64,000 nucleotides of DNA, from positions 124,001 to 188,000 of the forward strand of contig NZ_RJSG01000006.1 of the NCBI RefSeq assembly GCF_003725775.1, written 5' to 3'. Within the stretch, counting starts at the first letter, position 1. The number at the start of each line of letters is the position of its first letter. The notes beneath the pieces were generated by a model. The model saw only the letters and a list, made by a program, of their open reading frames with translations. It did not search any database and had not been told where the DNA came from. This document shows, piece by piece, positions 26,364 to 34,807 of this stretch. The position numbers were made by a program, and so were the translations under genes. The DNA comes from Nocardioides marmorisolisilvae. Lineage in GTDB: Bacteria > Actinomycetota > Actinomycetes > Propionibacteriales > Nocardioidaceae.

Positions 26364-26614
26364 GGCACGCAGGGCGGGGAGGGACAGCGCCGCGGCGCCG
26401 GGCGAGCGGTCAGCACAGTGCCGGGAAGCGGACCTCCCGTGCTCGTGGCCGAGGGGACTTCCGTCGGTGCGGGGGTGGGAGTCGGAGTCGCCGCGACCGT
26501 GGGGGCGGCGGAGTGGTCCTCGGACGAGAGCCGGGACAGCACCGAGGTGCCGTTCAGTGCCAGCGCGACGGCGAGCGCGATCCCGACCGCTGCCAGCAGG
26601 ACGACCTTGCGCAC
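26360..26614 (-). CDS. Small secreted or membrane-anchored protein
   Basis: 84 aa. A signal anchor (VVLLAAVGIALAVALALNG, residues 4-22) is followed by a Pro/Thr-rich low-complexity stretch (PTVAATPTPTPAPTEVPSA). No family recognised. The GTG is supported by TAGCCT 6 nt upstream. Its last 4 nt overlap the stop of the convergent HNH gene. Confidence 0.5.
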   Translation of the reverse strand: MRKVVLLAAVGIALAVALALNGTSVLSRLSSEDHSAAPTVAATPTPTPAPTEVPSATSTGGPLPGTVLTARPAPRRCPSPPCVP

Positions 26615-26620
26615 GCCCCG

Positions 26621-26626
26621 AGGCTA
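26621..26626 (-). promoter_or_regulatory. -10 element TAGCCT for the small secreted protein
   Basis: TAGCCT on the minus strand, 6 nt before the GTG; overlaps the stop codon of the nickel transporter gene. Confidence 0.4.
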
Positions 26627-27679
26627 GCGGGAGAGGTGGGCCGACCAGCGCTCTTCGATGCGGCCGAACCGCCAGACTGCCACCGAGACGGCCCAGGCCA
26701 GCACGAACATCGCGACGATGCCGTACCCGACCTGCTCCAGGTCGACCGCGGCGAGCCAGGCCAGGGGTCCGCCGGTGACGTCGAGCTTCTCGGCCAGCAT
26801 CCCGCCGAGGGTCACCACGCCGATGATCATCGCTACGGCAACGGAGAGCCCGGTGATCACGATGTTGTAGTAGATCTTGCGGACCGGTCGCTCGAAGGCC
26901 CAGGCGTAGGCGACGTTCATGAACGCGCCGTCGATGGTGTCGAGCAGCGACATCCCGGCTGCGAACAGCACGGGCAGGGTGATCACCGCCCACCACGGCA
27001 GGCTCGCCGCGACCGCACCTCCGGCGATGACCAGCAGCCCGATCTCGGTGACGGTGTCGAAGCCGAGGCCGAACAGGAATCCGACCGGGTACATGTGCCA
27101 CGGCTTGCGGACGGCCTTGTTCACGGTGCCCAGCACGCGGTTGAGGAAGCCACGGCTGTTCAGGTGGTGCTCCAGCTCGGCCTCGTCGTACTGGCCGTGC
27201 CGCAGGTTGCGGAAGACCCGCAGGATGCCGGCCAGCGCCATCAGGTTCAGGATGCCGATCGCGACCAGGAACAGGCCGCTGATCGAGGGGCCCCAGACGC
27301 CGGCGACCTGGTGCAGCGTGGAGCCCTCGTTGTCGACGCCGTCGGCGAGCGCCCGGACGCCGAGGGCGATGCCCATCACCATCACGAAGACGACCGAGCT
27401 GTGGCCGAGGCTGAACCAGAAACCGACGCTCATCGGGCGGTCACCGTCGGAGATGAGCTTGCGGGTCGTGTTGTCGATCGCAGCGATGTGGTCGGCGTCG
27501 AAGGCGTGCCGCATGCCGAGCATGTACGCCGTCAGGCCGAGCCCGACACCGAGGACCTTGCCGCCGACCTCGAAGTGCTGCGGAGCCACGACGCCGATCA
27601 GCAGTCCCCAGCCGACCAGGTGCAGGAAGGCGACGAACGCCAGGCACCGCCACAGGGCCGCCTTCTGGGAGTTCGTCAC
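26624..27679 (-). CDS. NiCoT-family nickel/cobalt transporter (HoxN/NixA)
   Basis: 351 aa with about eight membrane segments. The signature HX4DH appears as RHAFDADHIAAIDN (His58, His64), followed by FSLGHSSVVF near 90 and GFLFGLGFDTVTEIG near 198. These residues bind and pass Ni2+ or Co2+ through the membrane. A Nur-box-like operator overlaps the promoter, which points to nickel. The GTG start has TAGGGT 6 nt upstream. Confidence 0.93.
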   Translation of the reverse strand: MTNSQKAALWRCLAFVAFLHLVGWGLLIGVVAPQHFEVGGKVLGVGLGLTAYMLGMRHAFDADHIAAIDNTTRKLISDGDRPMSVGFWFSLGHSSVVFVMVMGIALGVRALADGVDNEGSTLHQVAGVWGPSISGLFLVAIGILNLMALAGILRVFRNLRHGQYDEAELEHHLNSRGFLNRVLGTVNKAVRKPWHMYPVGFLFGLGFDTVTEIGLLVIAGGAVAASLPWWAVITLPVLFAAGMSLLDTIDGAFMNVAYAWAFERPVRKIYYNIVITGLSVAVAMIIGVVTLGGMLAEKLDVTGGPLAWLAAVDLEQVGYGIVAMFVLAWAVSVAVWRFGRIEERWSAHLSR

Positions 27680-27685
27680 CCTGTG

Positions 27686-27691
27686 ACCCTA
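27686..27691 (-). promoter_or_regulatory. -10 element TAGGGT for the nickel transporter
   Basis: TAGGGT on the minus strand, 6 nt before the GTG. Confidence 0.5.
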
Positions 27692-27709
27692 GGACGGTCC
27701 GACGGCTAG

Positions 27710-27726
27710 TTGCAAATGATTCGCAA
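27710..27726. promoter_or_regulatory. Nur box (nickel-responsive operator)
   Basis: TTGCAA-ATGAT-TCGCAA matches the Streptomyces Nur consensus TTGCAA-N5-TTGCAA at 11 of 12 fixed positions. It overlaps the expected -35 of the nickel transporter promoter, so nickel-bound Nur should shut the gene off. Confidence 0.75.
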
Positions 27727-27770
27727 CAGGTGGGAGTTGGCCGTTCGGACCGTCCCGGGGTGAGGACCGG

Positions 27771-28124
27771 TCAGGCGGAGACGGGAGTGTCCTCCACCGG
27801 CCGGGCGACGGAGAGGGAGCCCCGTCGCTGGTTCGGGATGCGCGCGCCGGCGGCCTCGTGGTTGCGCAGCAACCGGATGACGCCCGCGTTGCGCTCGAAC
27901 AGGCGGAGCCGCTGCTCCTCCATCACGGTCTCGCTCATGTGCGTGTCCAGCTGGGCGTCGTGGGTCAGCTTCAGGCGGTAGCGGAGCGCTGCGGCCAGGG
28001 TGTCGCGGTCGCCGAAGATCTCGGCGTACTCGGTGTTCCAGGGCAGCTCGGCGCAGCCTGCGCTGGCCAGCGCCTCGATCTCCTGCAGTGCCTGCCAGCG
28101 GCGGTGGGTCTCGGTCCAGCTCAT
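27771..28124 (-). CDS. Uncharacterised soluble protein
   Basis: 117 aa beginning MSWTETHRRWQALQEIEALASAG. Mostly helical and charged; FGDRDTLAAALRYRLKLTHDAQLDTHMSETVMEEQRLRLFERN is the most conserved-looking part. No family recognised. AAGGGG lies 7 nt before the ATG; a GTG three codons earlier is less well placed. It is divergent from a sensor kinase gene across 172 bp. Confidence 0.65.
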   Translation of the reverse strand: MSWTETHRRWQALQEIEALASAGCAELPWNTEYAEIFGDRDTLAAALRYRLKLTHDAQLDTHMSETVMEEQRLRLFERNAGVIRLLRNHEAAGARIPNQRRGSLSVARPVEDTPVSA

Positions 28125-28283
28125 GGGGATCACCCCTTGCTCGTCGTGGGGAAAGATTCGGTAGCAACGAAACTACGGAGCCGCGCGCGTCCGGACATCG
28201 CTCCGCGGGACCCATTCGGCCTACGACCCAGGTAGGAGGCGTGGTGACACCGTGGATGGATGCCGCGAGCGGCTCGCGCTGCC

Positions 28284-28289
28284 TACTCT
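28284..28289 (+). promoter_or_regulatory. -10 element TACTCT for the histidine kinase
   Basis: TACTCT followed by 7 nt and the GTG start; leaderless transcript predicted. Confidence 0.5.
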
Positions 28290-28296
28290 TGGATCC

Positions 28297-29574
28297 GTGC
28301 GCGCTGACATCGACCCCGGAACCCGAGTCCTCTCGGCGTTCCTGGCTCCCGCAGAAGCGCTCAAGGCCCGCATCGAGGAGACCATCGCCGAGCACGGGCT
28401 CAGCTACCCGTGGTGGATCCCGATCCTCTCCGGGGTCGGTCAGCTGGGCGCGGTGATCGCCGCTCTGAGCCTGCGGGACGCCCTGCTGCCGCCGAACCTG
28501 CTCGCCGTCGCGGTGCTGTTCCTGGTCGTGGTCCCCGCGGCGATGATGATCGTCGGGAAGAAGCACCTGCCGCACTGGGCCGAGACCCTCGCAGCGCTGG
28601 TCGCGGCGTGGCTCCTGCTGGCCAATCACGTCACGGGCGACCGCACGTTCGACGTGGCGCCGGCTCTGCTCGCCGTGGTGACGGCCGAGGTGGTCGCCCG
28701 GGACGGGGTCCGCAACGGGCTGATCGTTGCCTGCGTGTCCGAGGCGATGCTGGTCGCCACCGAGATCGGACCGGGGCTGGCCGGTCTCCCGGTGCACATC
28801 GTCGACATCTGGCTCGGCTTCGTCATCGGGTACACGCTGCGCTGGCAGATGCGAGCGTTGGAGGCCGAGCGGGCCGCACGCGAGGGCGAGTACGCGCGCG
28901 CCACTCTGGCCGAGCGCGAGCGGATCGCGCGCGAGATCCACGACCTGGTCGCCCACTCGCTGAGCGTGACCCTGCTGCAGATCACCGGTGCCCGCCACGC
29001 GCTGCGCGACCTGGACGCCAACGTGCCCGGCGACATCGCCGATGTCGACGACGCCCTGGCTGATGCCGAACGGGTGGGCCGCCAGGCGATGGCCGACATC
29101 CGGCAGACGGTGAGCACGCTCGCCGACGGTCCCGAGCCGACCGAGGCGCTGCCGGGTGGCGCGGACATCGGATCGCTGGTCGCGCAGATGAAGGGCGCCG
29201 GTCTCTCGGTGCAGTACGCCGAGGCCGGTGACCCGCACCGGCTCGCACAGGCGACCGGGCTCGGGCTCTACCGGATCGCCCAGGAGTCGCTGGCCAACAT
29301 CGCCAAGCACGCGCCGACCAGCACGGCCCGGGTGCAGTTCGAGGTGACGAACCAGCAGGCCCACCTGGTGGTCCGCAACGCCCTGCCGGTCGGTGTCGTG
29401 ACCGACGGCCGCGGCTCGGGTCTGGCGGGGATGAGCGCGCGCGCCGAGCAGCTCGGCGCGACGCTGGCCGCGGAAGCCGTCGACGGCGACTGGCTGGTCG
29501 ACGTACGGGTTCCGCTGCGGGAGCGCAACGGCCTGCTGTCCTGCCCGCTGAAGGTGAGGAAGCTGGCGTGGTGA
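28297..29574 (+). CDS. Sensor histidine kinase (NarL-type partner)
   Basis: 425 aa. Four to six membrane helices (about 35-190) without a large external domain, then a coiled segment, the HisKA_3 motif EREREIHDLVAHSLS-like IAREIHDLVAHSLSV with His215, and a C-terminal HATPase (LGLYRIAQESLANIAKHA, then GRGSGLAGMSARAEQLGA). It probably senses a membrane or envelope signal and phosphorylates the regulator encoded next, whose start overlaps its end. Confidence 0.9.
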   Translation: MRADIDPGTRVLSAFLAPAEALKARIEETIAEHGLSYPWWIPILSGVGQLGAVIAALSLRDALLPPNLLAVAVLFLVVVPAAMMIVGKKHLPHWAETLAALVAAWLLLANHVTGDRTFDVAPALLAVVTAEVVARDGVRNGLIVACVSEAMLVATEIGPGLAGLPVHIVDIWLGFVIGYTLRWQMRALEAERAAREGEYARATLAERERIAREIHDLVAHSLSVTLLQITGARHALRDLDANVPGDIADVDDALADAERVGRQAMADIRQTVSTLADGPEPTEALPGGADIGSLVAQMKGAGLSVQYAEAGDPHRLAQATGLGLYRIAQESLANIAKHAPTSTARVQFEVTNQQAHLVVRNALPVGVVTDGRGSGLAGMSARAEQLGATLAAEAVDGDWLVDVRVPLRERNGLLSCPLKVRKLAW

Positions 29575-30254
29575 GCGACGACGAACGCGCGGAGACGCGC
29601 GTGGTGCTGGTCGACGACCAGGAGCTGGTGCGCTCGGGTCTGCGCCGGATCCTGCGGCGGCGCGACGGCTTCGAGATCGTCGCCGAGTGCGGCGACGGGT
29701 CCGAGCTGCCCGCAGCGCTGGACGCGGCCGGCGAGGTCGACGTGGTGCTGATGGACCTGCGGATGCGCGAGGTCGACGGGATCACCGCGACCAGCCGACT
29801 GGCGGCCCGCGAGGACGCCCCGCCGGTCCTGGTGCTGACCACCTTCGACGACGACGAGCGCCTGTCCGGTGCTCTGCGTGCCGGTGCCGCCGGCTTCCTG
29901 CTCAAGGACTCCTCGGCCGACGACCTGATCCGCGCGGTCCGTGCCGTGGCGGCCGGGGACTCGTGGCTCGACCCGGCGGTGACCGGTCGGGTGCTCAGCA
30001 GCTACCGGCAGAGCGCGGCCGTTCCGGTGGCGTCAGGCGATCAGCACGAGGTGCTCACTGCTCGCGAGCTCGAGGTGCTCTGCGCGATGGCGGCCGGGCA
30101 GTCGAACGCGGAGATCGCCTCGACCCTGTTCATCTCCGAGCTCACCGTGAAGAGCCACATCGGGCGGATCTTCACCAAGCTCGAGCTGCGCGACCGGCCC
30201 GCAGCGATCGTCTACGCCTACGACCACGGGCTGGTCAGCCCCGGCTCGTCCTGA
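29568..30254 (+). CDS. LuxR/NarL-family response regulator
   Basis: 228 aa. Receiver domain with phospho-acceptor Asp63 (VVLMDLRMREVDG) and Lys in FLLKDSS, then a C-terminal LuxR helix-turn-helix (LTARELEVLCAMAAGQSNAEIASTLFISELTVKSHI split across residues about 165-205). Two adjacent GTG codons can start it; the second overlaps the kinase stop. Target genes are unknown. Its last 20 nt overlap the convergent glpD gene. Confidence 0.92.
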   Translation: MVSDDERAETRVVLVDDQELVRSGLRRILRRRDGFEIVAECGDGSELPAALDAAGEVDVVLMDLRMREVDGITATSRLAAREDAPPVLVLTTFDDDERLSGALRAGAAGFLLKDSSADDLIRAVRAVAAGDSWLDPAVTGRVLSSYRQSAAVPVASGDQHEVLTARELEVLCAMAAGQSNAEIASTLFISELTVKSHIGRIFTKLELRDRPAAIVYAYDHGLVSPGSS

Positions 30255-31767
30255 CGATCTCGAACGCACGCTCGGCCAGGGGTACCGCCGCTGCGCGGTC
30301 GGCGGGCACCAGCCCGATCCGGGTACGCCGGTCCAGCAGGTCGTCGACGTCGGCCGCACCCTCGTGGGTGATCCCGAAGACGAGCTCGGCCAGCGTCGCC
30401 GGAACGCTCGGGCTGACCGGCGTCATCGCTTCGGCCTCGGTGAGGCCGCGGGCGACTGCGTTGGCCAGGACGGCCGGCGCTTCGGTTCCGAACCGACGGA
30501 CCAGCCGTGGCGGTGCGTCGATGCCGGCCAGCGTCGTCGCGTCGGCGGCGCCGAGGAGCGGGTAGGCCTTGGTGGCGCACGGCTTCGCGGTGATGCCGGC
30601 GTGCTCGAGGGCGGCGTCGACCGCGTCCTGGGCCATCCGCCGGTAGGTGGTCAGCTTGCCGCCCACGATCGTCACGACGCCGGTCTTCGAGATCAGGACC
30701 GCGTGCTTGCGGGAGAGATCGGCGGTCGAGCCCTCGCTCTTGAGCAGCGGGCGCAGGCCGGCGTAGGAGCCGACGACATCAGCGCGGGTGACCGGCCGCT
30801 CGAGGACGCGGGAGATCACGTCGAGCAGGAAGGTGACGTCCTCCTCGGGCACCGCGGGGACGTCGGGGATCTCGCCGTCGACCTCCTCGTCGGTGAGGCC
30901 GACGTAGAAGGTGCCGTCCGGCTGGGGGAGTGCGAAGACGAACCGGTTGGAGGCGTTCGGGACCGGCGCCATGATCGCGCAGCGCACACCGGGGAGGGTC
31001 TCGGCCCGCAGCACCAGGTGGGTGCCACGGCTCGGCTTGAGGGTGATGCCCTCGACCAGCTGGCCGGACCAGACGCCGGCGGCACTGATCACGACCTTCG
31101 CGGTGATGCGGCGTTCCTCGCCGGTGAGCTCGTCACGCAGGAGCGCACCGGTGCCGGTGACCTCGAGGACCCGGGTGCGGGTGTGCACCTTCGCCCCGGC
31201 CGCGGCTGCGGTGCGGGCGATGCCGGTGACCAGTCGCGCGTCGTCCTCGAGCTGGCCGTCCCAGGACAGCACTCCGCCGCGGACGTCGTGGCGGGTGACC
31301 GGGGCCAGGGCCTTGGTCTCGGTGGCGTTGATGCGGCGCGGCTTGGGCAACGTGGTCCGCTTGGTGCGCGCGACCCGGCGGAGCAGGTCACCGGCACCGA
31401 CGCCACGACGGGCGAGGAACGCGTCGAACGCGGAGAGGTCCGAGGTCAGCGGGATCACCATCGGCAGCGCGTGCACCAGGTGCGGCGCGGTCGATTCCAT
31501 CAGGATGCCGCGCTCGACGGCGCTCTCGTGGGCGATGCCGACCTGACCGCTGGCCAGGTAACGCAGGCCGCCGTGCACCAGCTTGGAGCTGAACCGGGAG
31601 GTGCCCCACGCAAGGTCCCACGCATCGACGGCGACGACGTCGAGGCCGCGGGTGGCCGCGTCGAGCGCGACGCCGGCGCCGGTGACGCCGAGGCCGATCA
31701 CCAGGACGTCGGTGGTCTCCGGGATGCCGGCGGAGCCGGCGACGATCCGTCCGTCATCGGTCCTCAC
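30235..31767 (-). CDS. glpD: Aerobic glycerol-3-phosphate dehydrogenase
   Basis: 510 aa. FAD motif GLGVTGAGVALDAATRGL near residue 25 and the GlpD block GTSRFSSKLVHGGLRYL near 54-70, followed by SAAGVWSGQL, RGTHLVLRAE and VGGKLTTYRRMAQD. It oxidises glycerol 3-phosphate to dihydroxyacetone phosphate at the membrane. The start overlaps the TetR stop by 4 nt, so both are one operon. Dihydroxyacetone phosphate is the precursor used by the enzyme family encoded divergently. Confidence 0.95.
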   Translation of the reverse strand: MRTDDGRIVAGSAGIPETTDVLVIGLGVTGAGVALDAATRGLDVVAVDAWDLAWGTSRFSSKLVHGGLRYLASGQVGIAHESAVERGILMESTAPHLVHALPMVIPLTSDLSAFDAFLARRGVGAGDLLRRVARTKRTTLPKPRRINATETKALAPVTRHDVRGGVLSWDGQLEDDARLVTGIARTAAAAGAKVHTRTRVLEVTGTGALLRDELTGEERRITAKVVISAAGVWSGQLVEGITLKPSRGTHLVLRAETLPGVRCAIMAPVPNASNRFVFALPQPDGTFYVGLTDEEVDGEIPDVPAVPEEDVTFLLDVISRVLERPVTRADVVGSYAGLRPLLKSEGSTADLSRKHAVLISKTGVVTIVGGKLTTYRRMAQDAVDAALEHAGITAKPCATKAYPLLGAADATTLAGIDAPPRLVRRFGTEAPAVLANAVARGLTEAEAMTPVSPSVPATLAELVFGITHEGAADVDDLLDRRTRIGLVPADRAAAVPLAERAFEIVRTSRG

Positions 31768-32354
31768 GGCGCCAGGTACCTCTCGACGAGCTGGGTCAGC
31801 TCGTGGTCGAAGGCGGCGTCGTCCGAGGACTCGCTGGTCATGGTCTGCACCGAGAGGGTGAAGCCGTGGGAGGCGAGCAGGAGCGAGCGCGCGAGCAGTG
31901 CCGGGTCGCCCTCGCGGATCTCGCCGGCCTCCTGGCCGGCCCTGATCTCGGAGACCAGCAGCTCGAGCACGAGCTCCTGGGAGCGGCCGGCGCGACGCAG
32001 CAGGTAGGGCAGCAGCATCTCGGGGTCGAGCTCGACGATGCGGTTGAACAGCTCGTTACCGCGCAGCGCCCGCACCGTACCGACGATGCCGGCGACGAGG
32101 CGCTCGCGGTGGTTGGCGCTCCGCGGGCCCAGGTCGACCAGGCTCGCCCACTCGCGGGTCATCAGGTCACCCAGGAGCGCGTTCATCTCGGGCCAGCGGC
32201 GGTAGAGCGTCATCCGCGACAGACCGGCGCGACGCGCGATCTCGGTGAGCGTGGTCCGGCTCCAACCAACGTTCAGGATGGACTCGCGCGCAGCGTCCAA
32301 CGCCAGGTCCTCAGAAGTCTTCTGAGCCTCGGGGTTGTTACGAAGTGACGTCAT
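31764..32354 (-). CDS. TetR-family regulator of the glpD/AGPS-like locus
   Basis: 196 aa. The helix-turn-helix is ARESILNVGWSRTTLTEIA then RAGLSRMTLYRRWPEMNAL (residues about 23-60). C-terminal helices follow, with LARSLLLASHGFTLSVQ. The start codon itself sits inside a 29-bp palindrome and TACAGT lies 7 nt upstream, so the gene is probably leaderless and autorepressed. Its divergent target is the FAD oxidase and its operon partner is glpD. Confidence 0.9.
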   Translation of the reverse strand: MTSLRNNPEAQKTSEDLALDAARESILNVGWSRTTLTEIARRAGLSRMTLYRRWPEMNALLGDLMTREWASLVDLGPRSANHRERLVAGIVGTVRALRGNELFNRIVELDPEMLLPYLLRRAGRSQELVLELLVSEIRAGQEAGEIREGDPALLARSLLLASHGFTLSVQTMTSESSDDAAFDHELTQLVERYLAP

Positions 32355-32377
32355 GTGTCACACTGTAACACATGACG
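32349..32377. promoter_or_regulatory. 29-bp operator spanning two divergent start codons
   Basis: CGTCATGTGT and ACACATGACG are perfect 10-bp arms around CACACTGTA. The left arm holds the ATG of the TetR gene (minus strand), the right arm the ATG of the oxidase gene, 17 bp apart. It should be the TetR operator controlling both directions. Confidence 0.85.
32362..32367 (-). promoter_or_regulatory. -10 element TACAGT for the TetR-glpD operon
   Basis: TACAGT on the minus strand with 7 nt to the ATG; lies in the palindrome spacer. The opposite strand has only the weak CACACT at the equivalent place. Confidence 0.55.
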
Positions 32378-33979
32378 AGGACGAACCCGAGCCCGATCTC
32401 CGACAAGACCTCTGCCGAGATGCACTGGTCCCGCTGGGGCGACCCGGCCCACGCCGGCCCGCTCGCCGAGAGCGCGCACACGCTGGTGGACACGTTCATC
32501 GGGACCTCGGACACCCCGGCTGTCGACCCGGCGGACGTCCGGCTGTCCGCTCCGCTCGCTCCCGAGCTCCTGGCGGAGCTCGAGGCGATTGTGGGTTCCG
32601 GCCATGTCCTCACGGACCACGAGTCGCGGCTGCTGCGCACCCGCGGCAAGTCGACCCCCGACCTGCTCCGGCTGCGCGCCGGTGACGGCTCGGACTCGCC
32701 GGACGCCGTGGTCCGCCCGAGCACCCACGACGAGGTCGTGGCGCTCATCGACTGGGCCGTCCGTCGCCACGTCGCCGTCGTTCCCTTCGGTGGCGGTACG
32801 TCGGTCGTCGGGGGCCTCGCCGCGAAGCGCGACGGCTATGCCGGCGTGATCTCCCTGGACCTCCAGCGCTTCGACAAGCTGGTCGAGGTCGACCGCACGT
32901 CGATGACAGCGGTCCTCGAGCCCGGCCTGCGCGGCCCGGCCGCTGAGGCGCTGCTGGCCGCGGAGGGTCTGACGCTGGGCCACTTCCCGCAGTCCTTCCA
33001 GTACGCCTCGATCGGTGGCTTCGCGGTCACCCGGTCCTCCGGGCAGTCCTCGGCCGGCTACGGCCGCTTCGACTCCCTGGTGGTCGGCCTCAAGGTCGCC
33101 ACCCCGCAGGGCACCCTCGAGCTGGGCAACTCCCCCGCGAACGCGGCCGGCCCCGACCTGCGCGAGGTCATCATGGGCTCCGAGGGCGCGTTCGGTGTCG
33201 TCACCGCGGTCCGGGTGCGGGTCCGTCCGCTGCCCGAGGTCCGCACCTACGAGGCCTGGCGCTGGGGCTCGTTCACCGAGGGCGCTGCCGCGATGCGCAC
33301 CCTCGCCCAGGCCGGCGTCATGCCGACCGTGCTGCGGCTCTCGGACGAGAACGAGACCGCGATCAACCTGGCCAAGCCCAGCGAGGTCGGGGGCGAGAGC
33401 GCCGGTGGCTGCCTGATGATCACCGGCTACGAGGGCACGCCCGCCGCCGTCGAGGCCAAGCGGCTTGCCGTCACCGCGATCCTCGGGGGACTCGGCGGGG
33501 AGAACCAAGGTGCGGACTCGGGCCAGGCGTGGTCGGACGGTCGCTTCCACGGTCCGTACCTCCGCGACTCGCTCCTCGACGTCGGCGTTCTGGTCGAGAC
33601 GATGGAGACCGTCACCTTCTGGTCCAACCTCGACCACGTCTACACCTCGGTGAAGGACGCCCTGGTCGGAGCGCTCGGCGAGGCGACGCTGGTGCTCTGC
33701 CACATCTCGCACGTCTACGAGACCGGCGCCTCGCTCTACTTCACGGTGGCGACCAAGGCTTCCGACGAGCCGCTCCCGCAGTGGCTCGCCGCGAAGGCCG
33801 CCGCGTCGGACGCGATGGTGCACAACGGCGCCTCGATCACCCACCACCACGCGGTCGGTCAGGACCACAAGCCGTGGCTGGCCGAGGAGATCGGTCCGGT
33901 CGGGGTGCAGATCCTGCGCGCGGTCAAGGCCGAGCTCGACCCGACCGGTGTGCTGAACCCCGGCGTGCTGATCCCGTAG
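32372..33979 (+). CDS. Alkylglycerone-phosphate-synthase-like FAD oxidase
   Basis: 535 aa. It has a PCMH-type FAD domain with VPFGGGTSVVGG near 133-144 and SIGGFAVTRSSGQSSAGYGRF near 210-230, and a C-terminal cap with ASITHHHAVGQDH near 485. The triple-His patch is the signature of alkyl-DHAP synthase (AGPS), which swaps an acyl for an alkyl group on DHAP to form ether lipids; bacterial homologues are mostly untested. An in-frame ATG at 32420 is an alternative start. TetR and glpD are divergent. Confidence 0.85.
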   Translation: MTRTNPSPISDKTSAEMHWSRWGDPAHAGPLAESAHTLVDTFIGTSDTPAVDPADVRLSAPLAPELLAELEAIVGSGHVLTDHESRLLRTRGKSTPDLLRLRAGDGSDSPDAVVRPSTHDEVVALIDWAVRRHVAVVPFGGGTSVVGGLAAKRDGYAGVISLDLQRFDKLVEVDRTSMTAVLEPGLRGPAAEALLAAEGLTLGHFPQSFQYASIGGFAVTRSSGQSSAGYGRFDSLVVGLKVATPQGTLELGNSPANAAGPDLREVIMGSEGAFGVVTAVRVRVRPLPEVRTYEAWRWGSFTEGAAAMRTLAQAGVMPTVLRLSDENETAINLAKPSEVGGESAGGCLMITGYEGTPAAVEAKRLAVTAILGGLGGENQGADSGQAWSDGRFHGPYLRDSLLDVGVLVETMETVTFWSNLDHVYTSVKDALVGALGEATLVLCHISHVYETGASLYFTVATKASDEPLPQWLAAKAAASDAMVHNGASITHHHAVGQDHKPWLAEEIGPVGVQILRAVKAELDPTGVLNPGVLIP

Positions 33980-33982
33980 GGA

Positions 33983-34750
33983 TCAGGCGCTGGCGGGCAT
34001 CAGCTCGTTGCGGACGAAGAACCCGTCGCACTGGAGCATCCGGCCGGTGCGCGGGTCGCTGAAGCCACCCTCGAGCGCGAAGATGCCGAAACCGGCGTCG
34101 CGCATCCGCTGGACCAGGTCGTCGAAGAGCGGCGCCCCGTCGTACAGGGGCACCATCGAGAGCTCGAGCTGGACGGCGGCGAACTCGGTGAGCCGGTCAC
34201 CGGCTCCGTCGAGGACGGCGCCCTCGTAGCCCTGGGTGTCGATCTTCAGCAGTGCGGAGGCAGGGTCGACCTTCTGGCCGGCGAGGATCTCGGCGACCGT
34301 GGTCATCGCGACCTTCTCCGAGCGGACGTACTCCGAACCCGGCGCCGCGGAGCTGTGCGCGTTCGTCATCGGCAGGATCGAGGACGAGTAGGAGTTGCCG
34401 GAGACGTTGATCTCGATCTCGCCGGGCTCGGTGCCGACGGCGGTGTTCAGGGCGGTCCAGGAGGAGTCGCCCGAGGCACGCTTGGCCAGGTGCGGGTAGG
34501 CGTCGCTCAGCGGCTCGCAGGAGATGATCCGGCCGGTGAAGCCGCTGGCCCGCAGCGCTGCGCCGTACTGACCGATGTTGGCGCCGATGTCGAGCGCGGT
34601 GCCGAGCCGCAGGGTCTTCATCGCGGTCGCGACCTGCACTGGGAACGGGTTGCGGACCAGGTCGAGGTTGCGCTTGTGCAGCGCCGAGCGGAAGGCGACC
34701 TTCGCGTGCTCTGCCAGCCGGCGGGAGCCGCCTGCGGTCGGGGTGTTCAC
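33983..34750 (-). CDS. FkbM-family methyltransferase
   Basis: 255 aa from a GTG with AGGAG upstream. SAM-binding motif LDIGANIGQYG near residue 53, then ISCEPLSDAYPHL, and the FkbM phrase LLKIDTQGYEGAVLDGAGD near 167-185. Members O-methylate sugars, lipids or natural products. No biosynthetic cluster is nearby, so the substrate is open. Stop is 4 nt from the oxidase stop on the other strand. Confidence 0.87.
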   Translation of the reverse strand: MNTPTAGGSRRLAEHAKVAFRSALHKRNLDLVRNPFPVQVATAMKTLRLGTALDIGANIGQYGAALRASGFTGRIISCEPLSDAYPHLAKRASGDSSWTALNTAVGTEPGEIEINVSGNSYSSSILPMTNAHSSAAPGSEYVRSEKVAMTTVAEILAGQKVDPASALLKIDTQGYEGAVLDGAGDRLTEFAAVQLELSMVPLYDGAPLFDDLVQRMRDAGFGIFALEGGFSDPRTGRMLQCDGFFVRNELMPASA

Positions 34751-34807
34751 TGCTGTTCTCCTAGGTCGCTGAGTGCTGCGGCGAACGATACCGGCGAAGC
34801 CGCGGGC

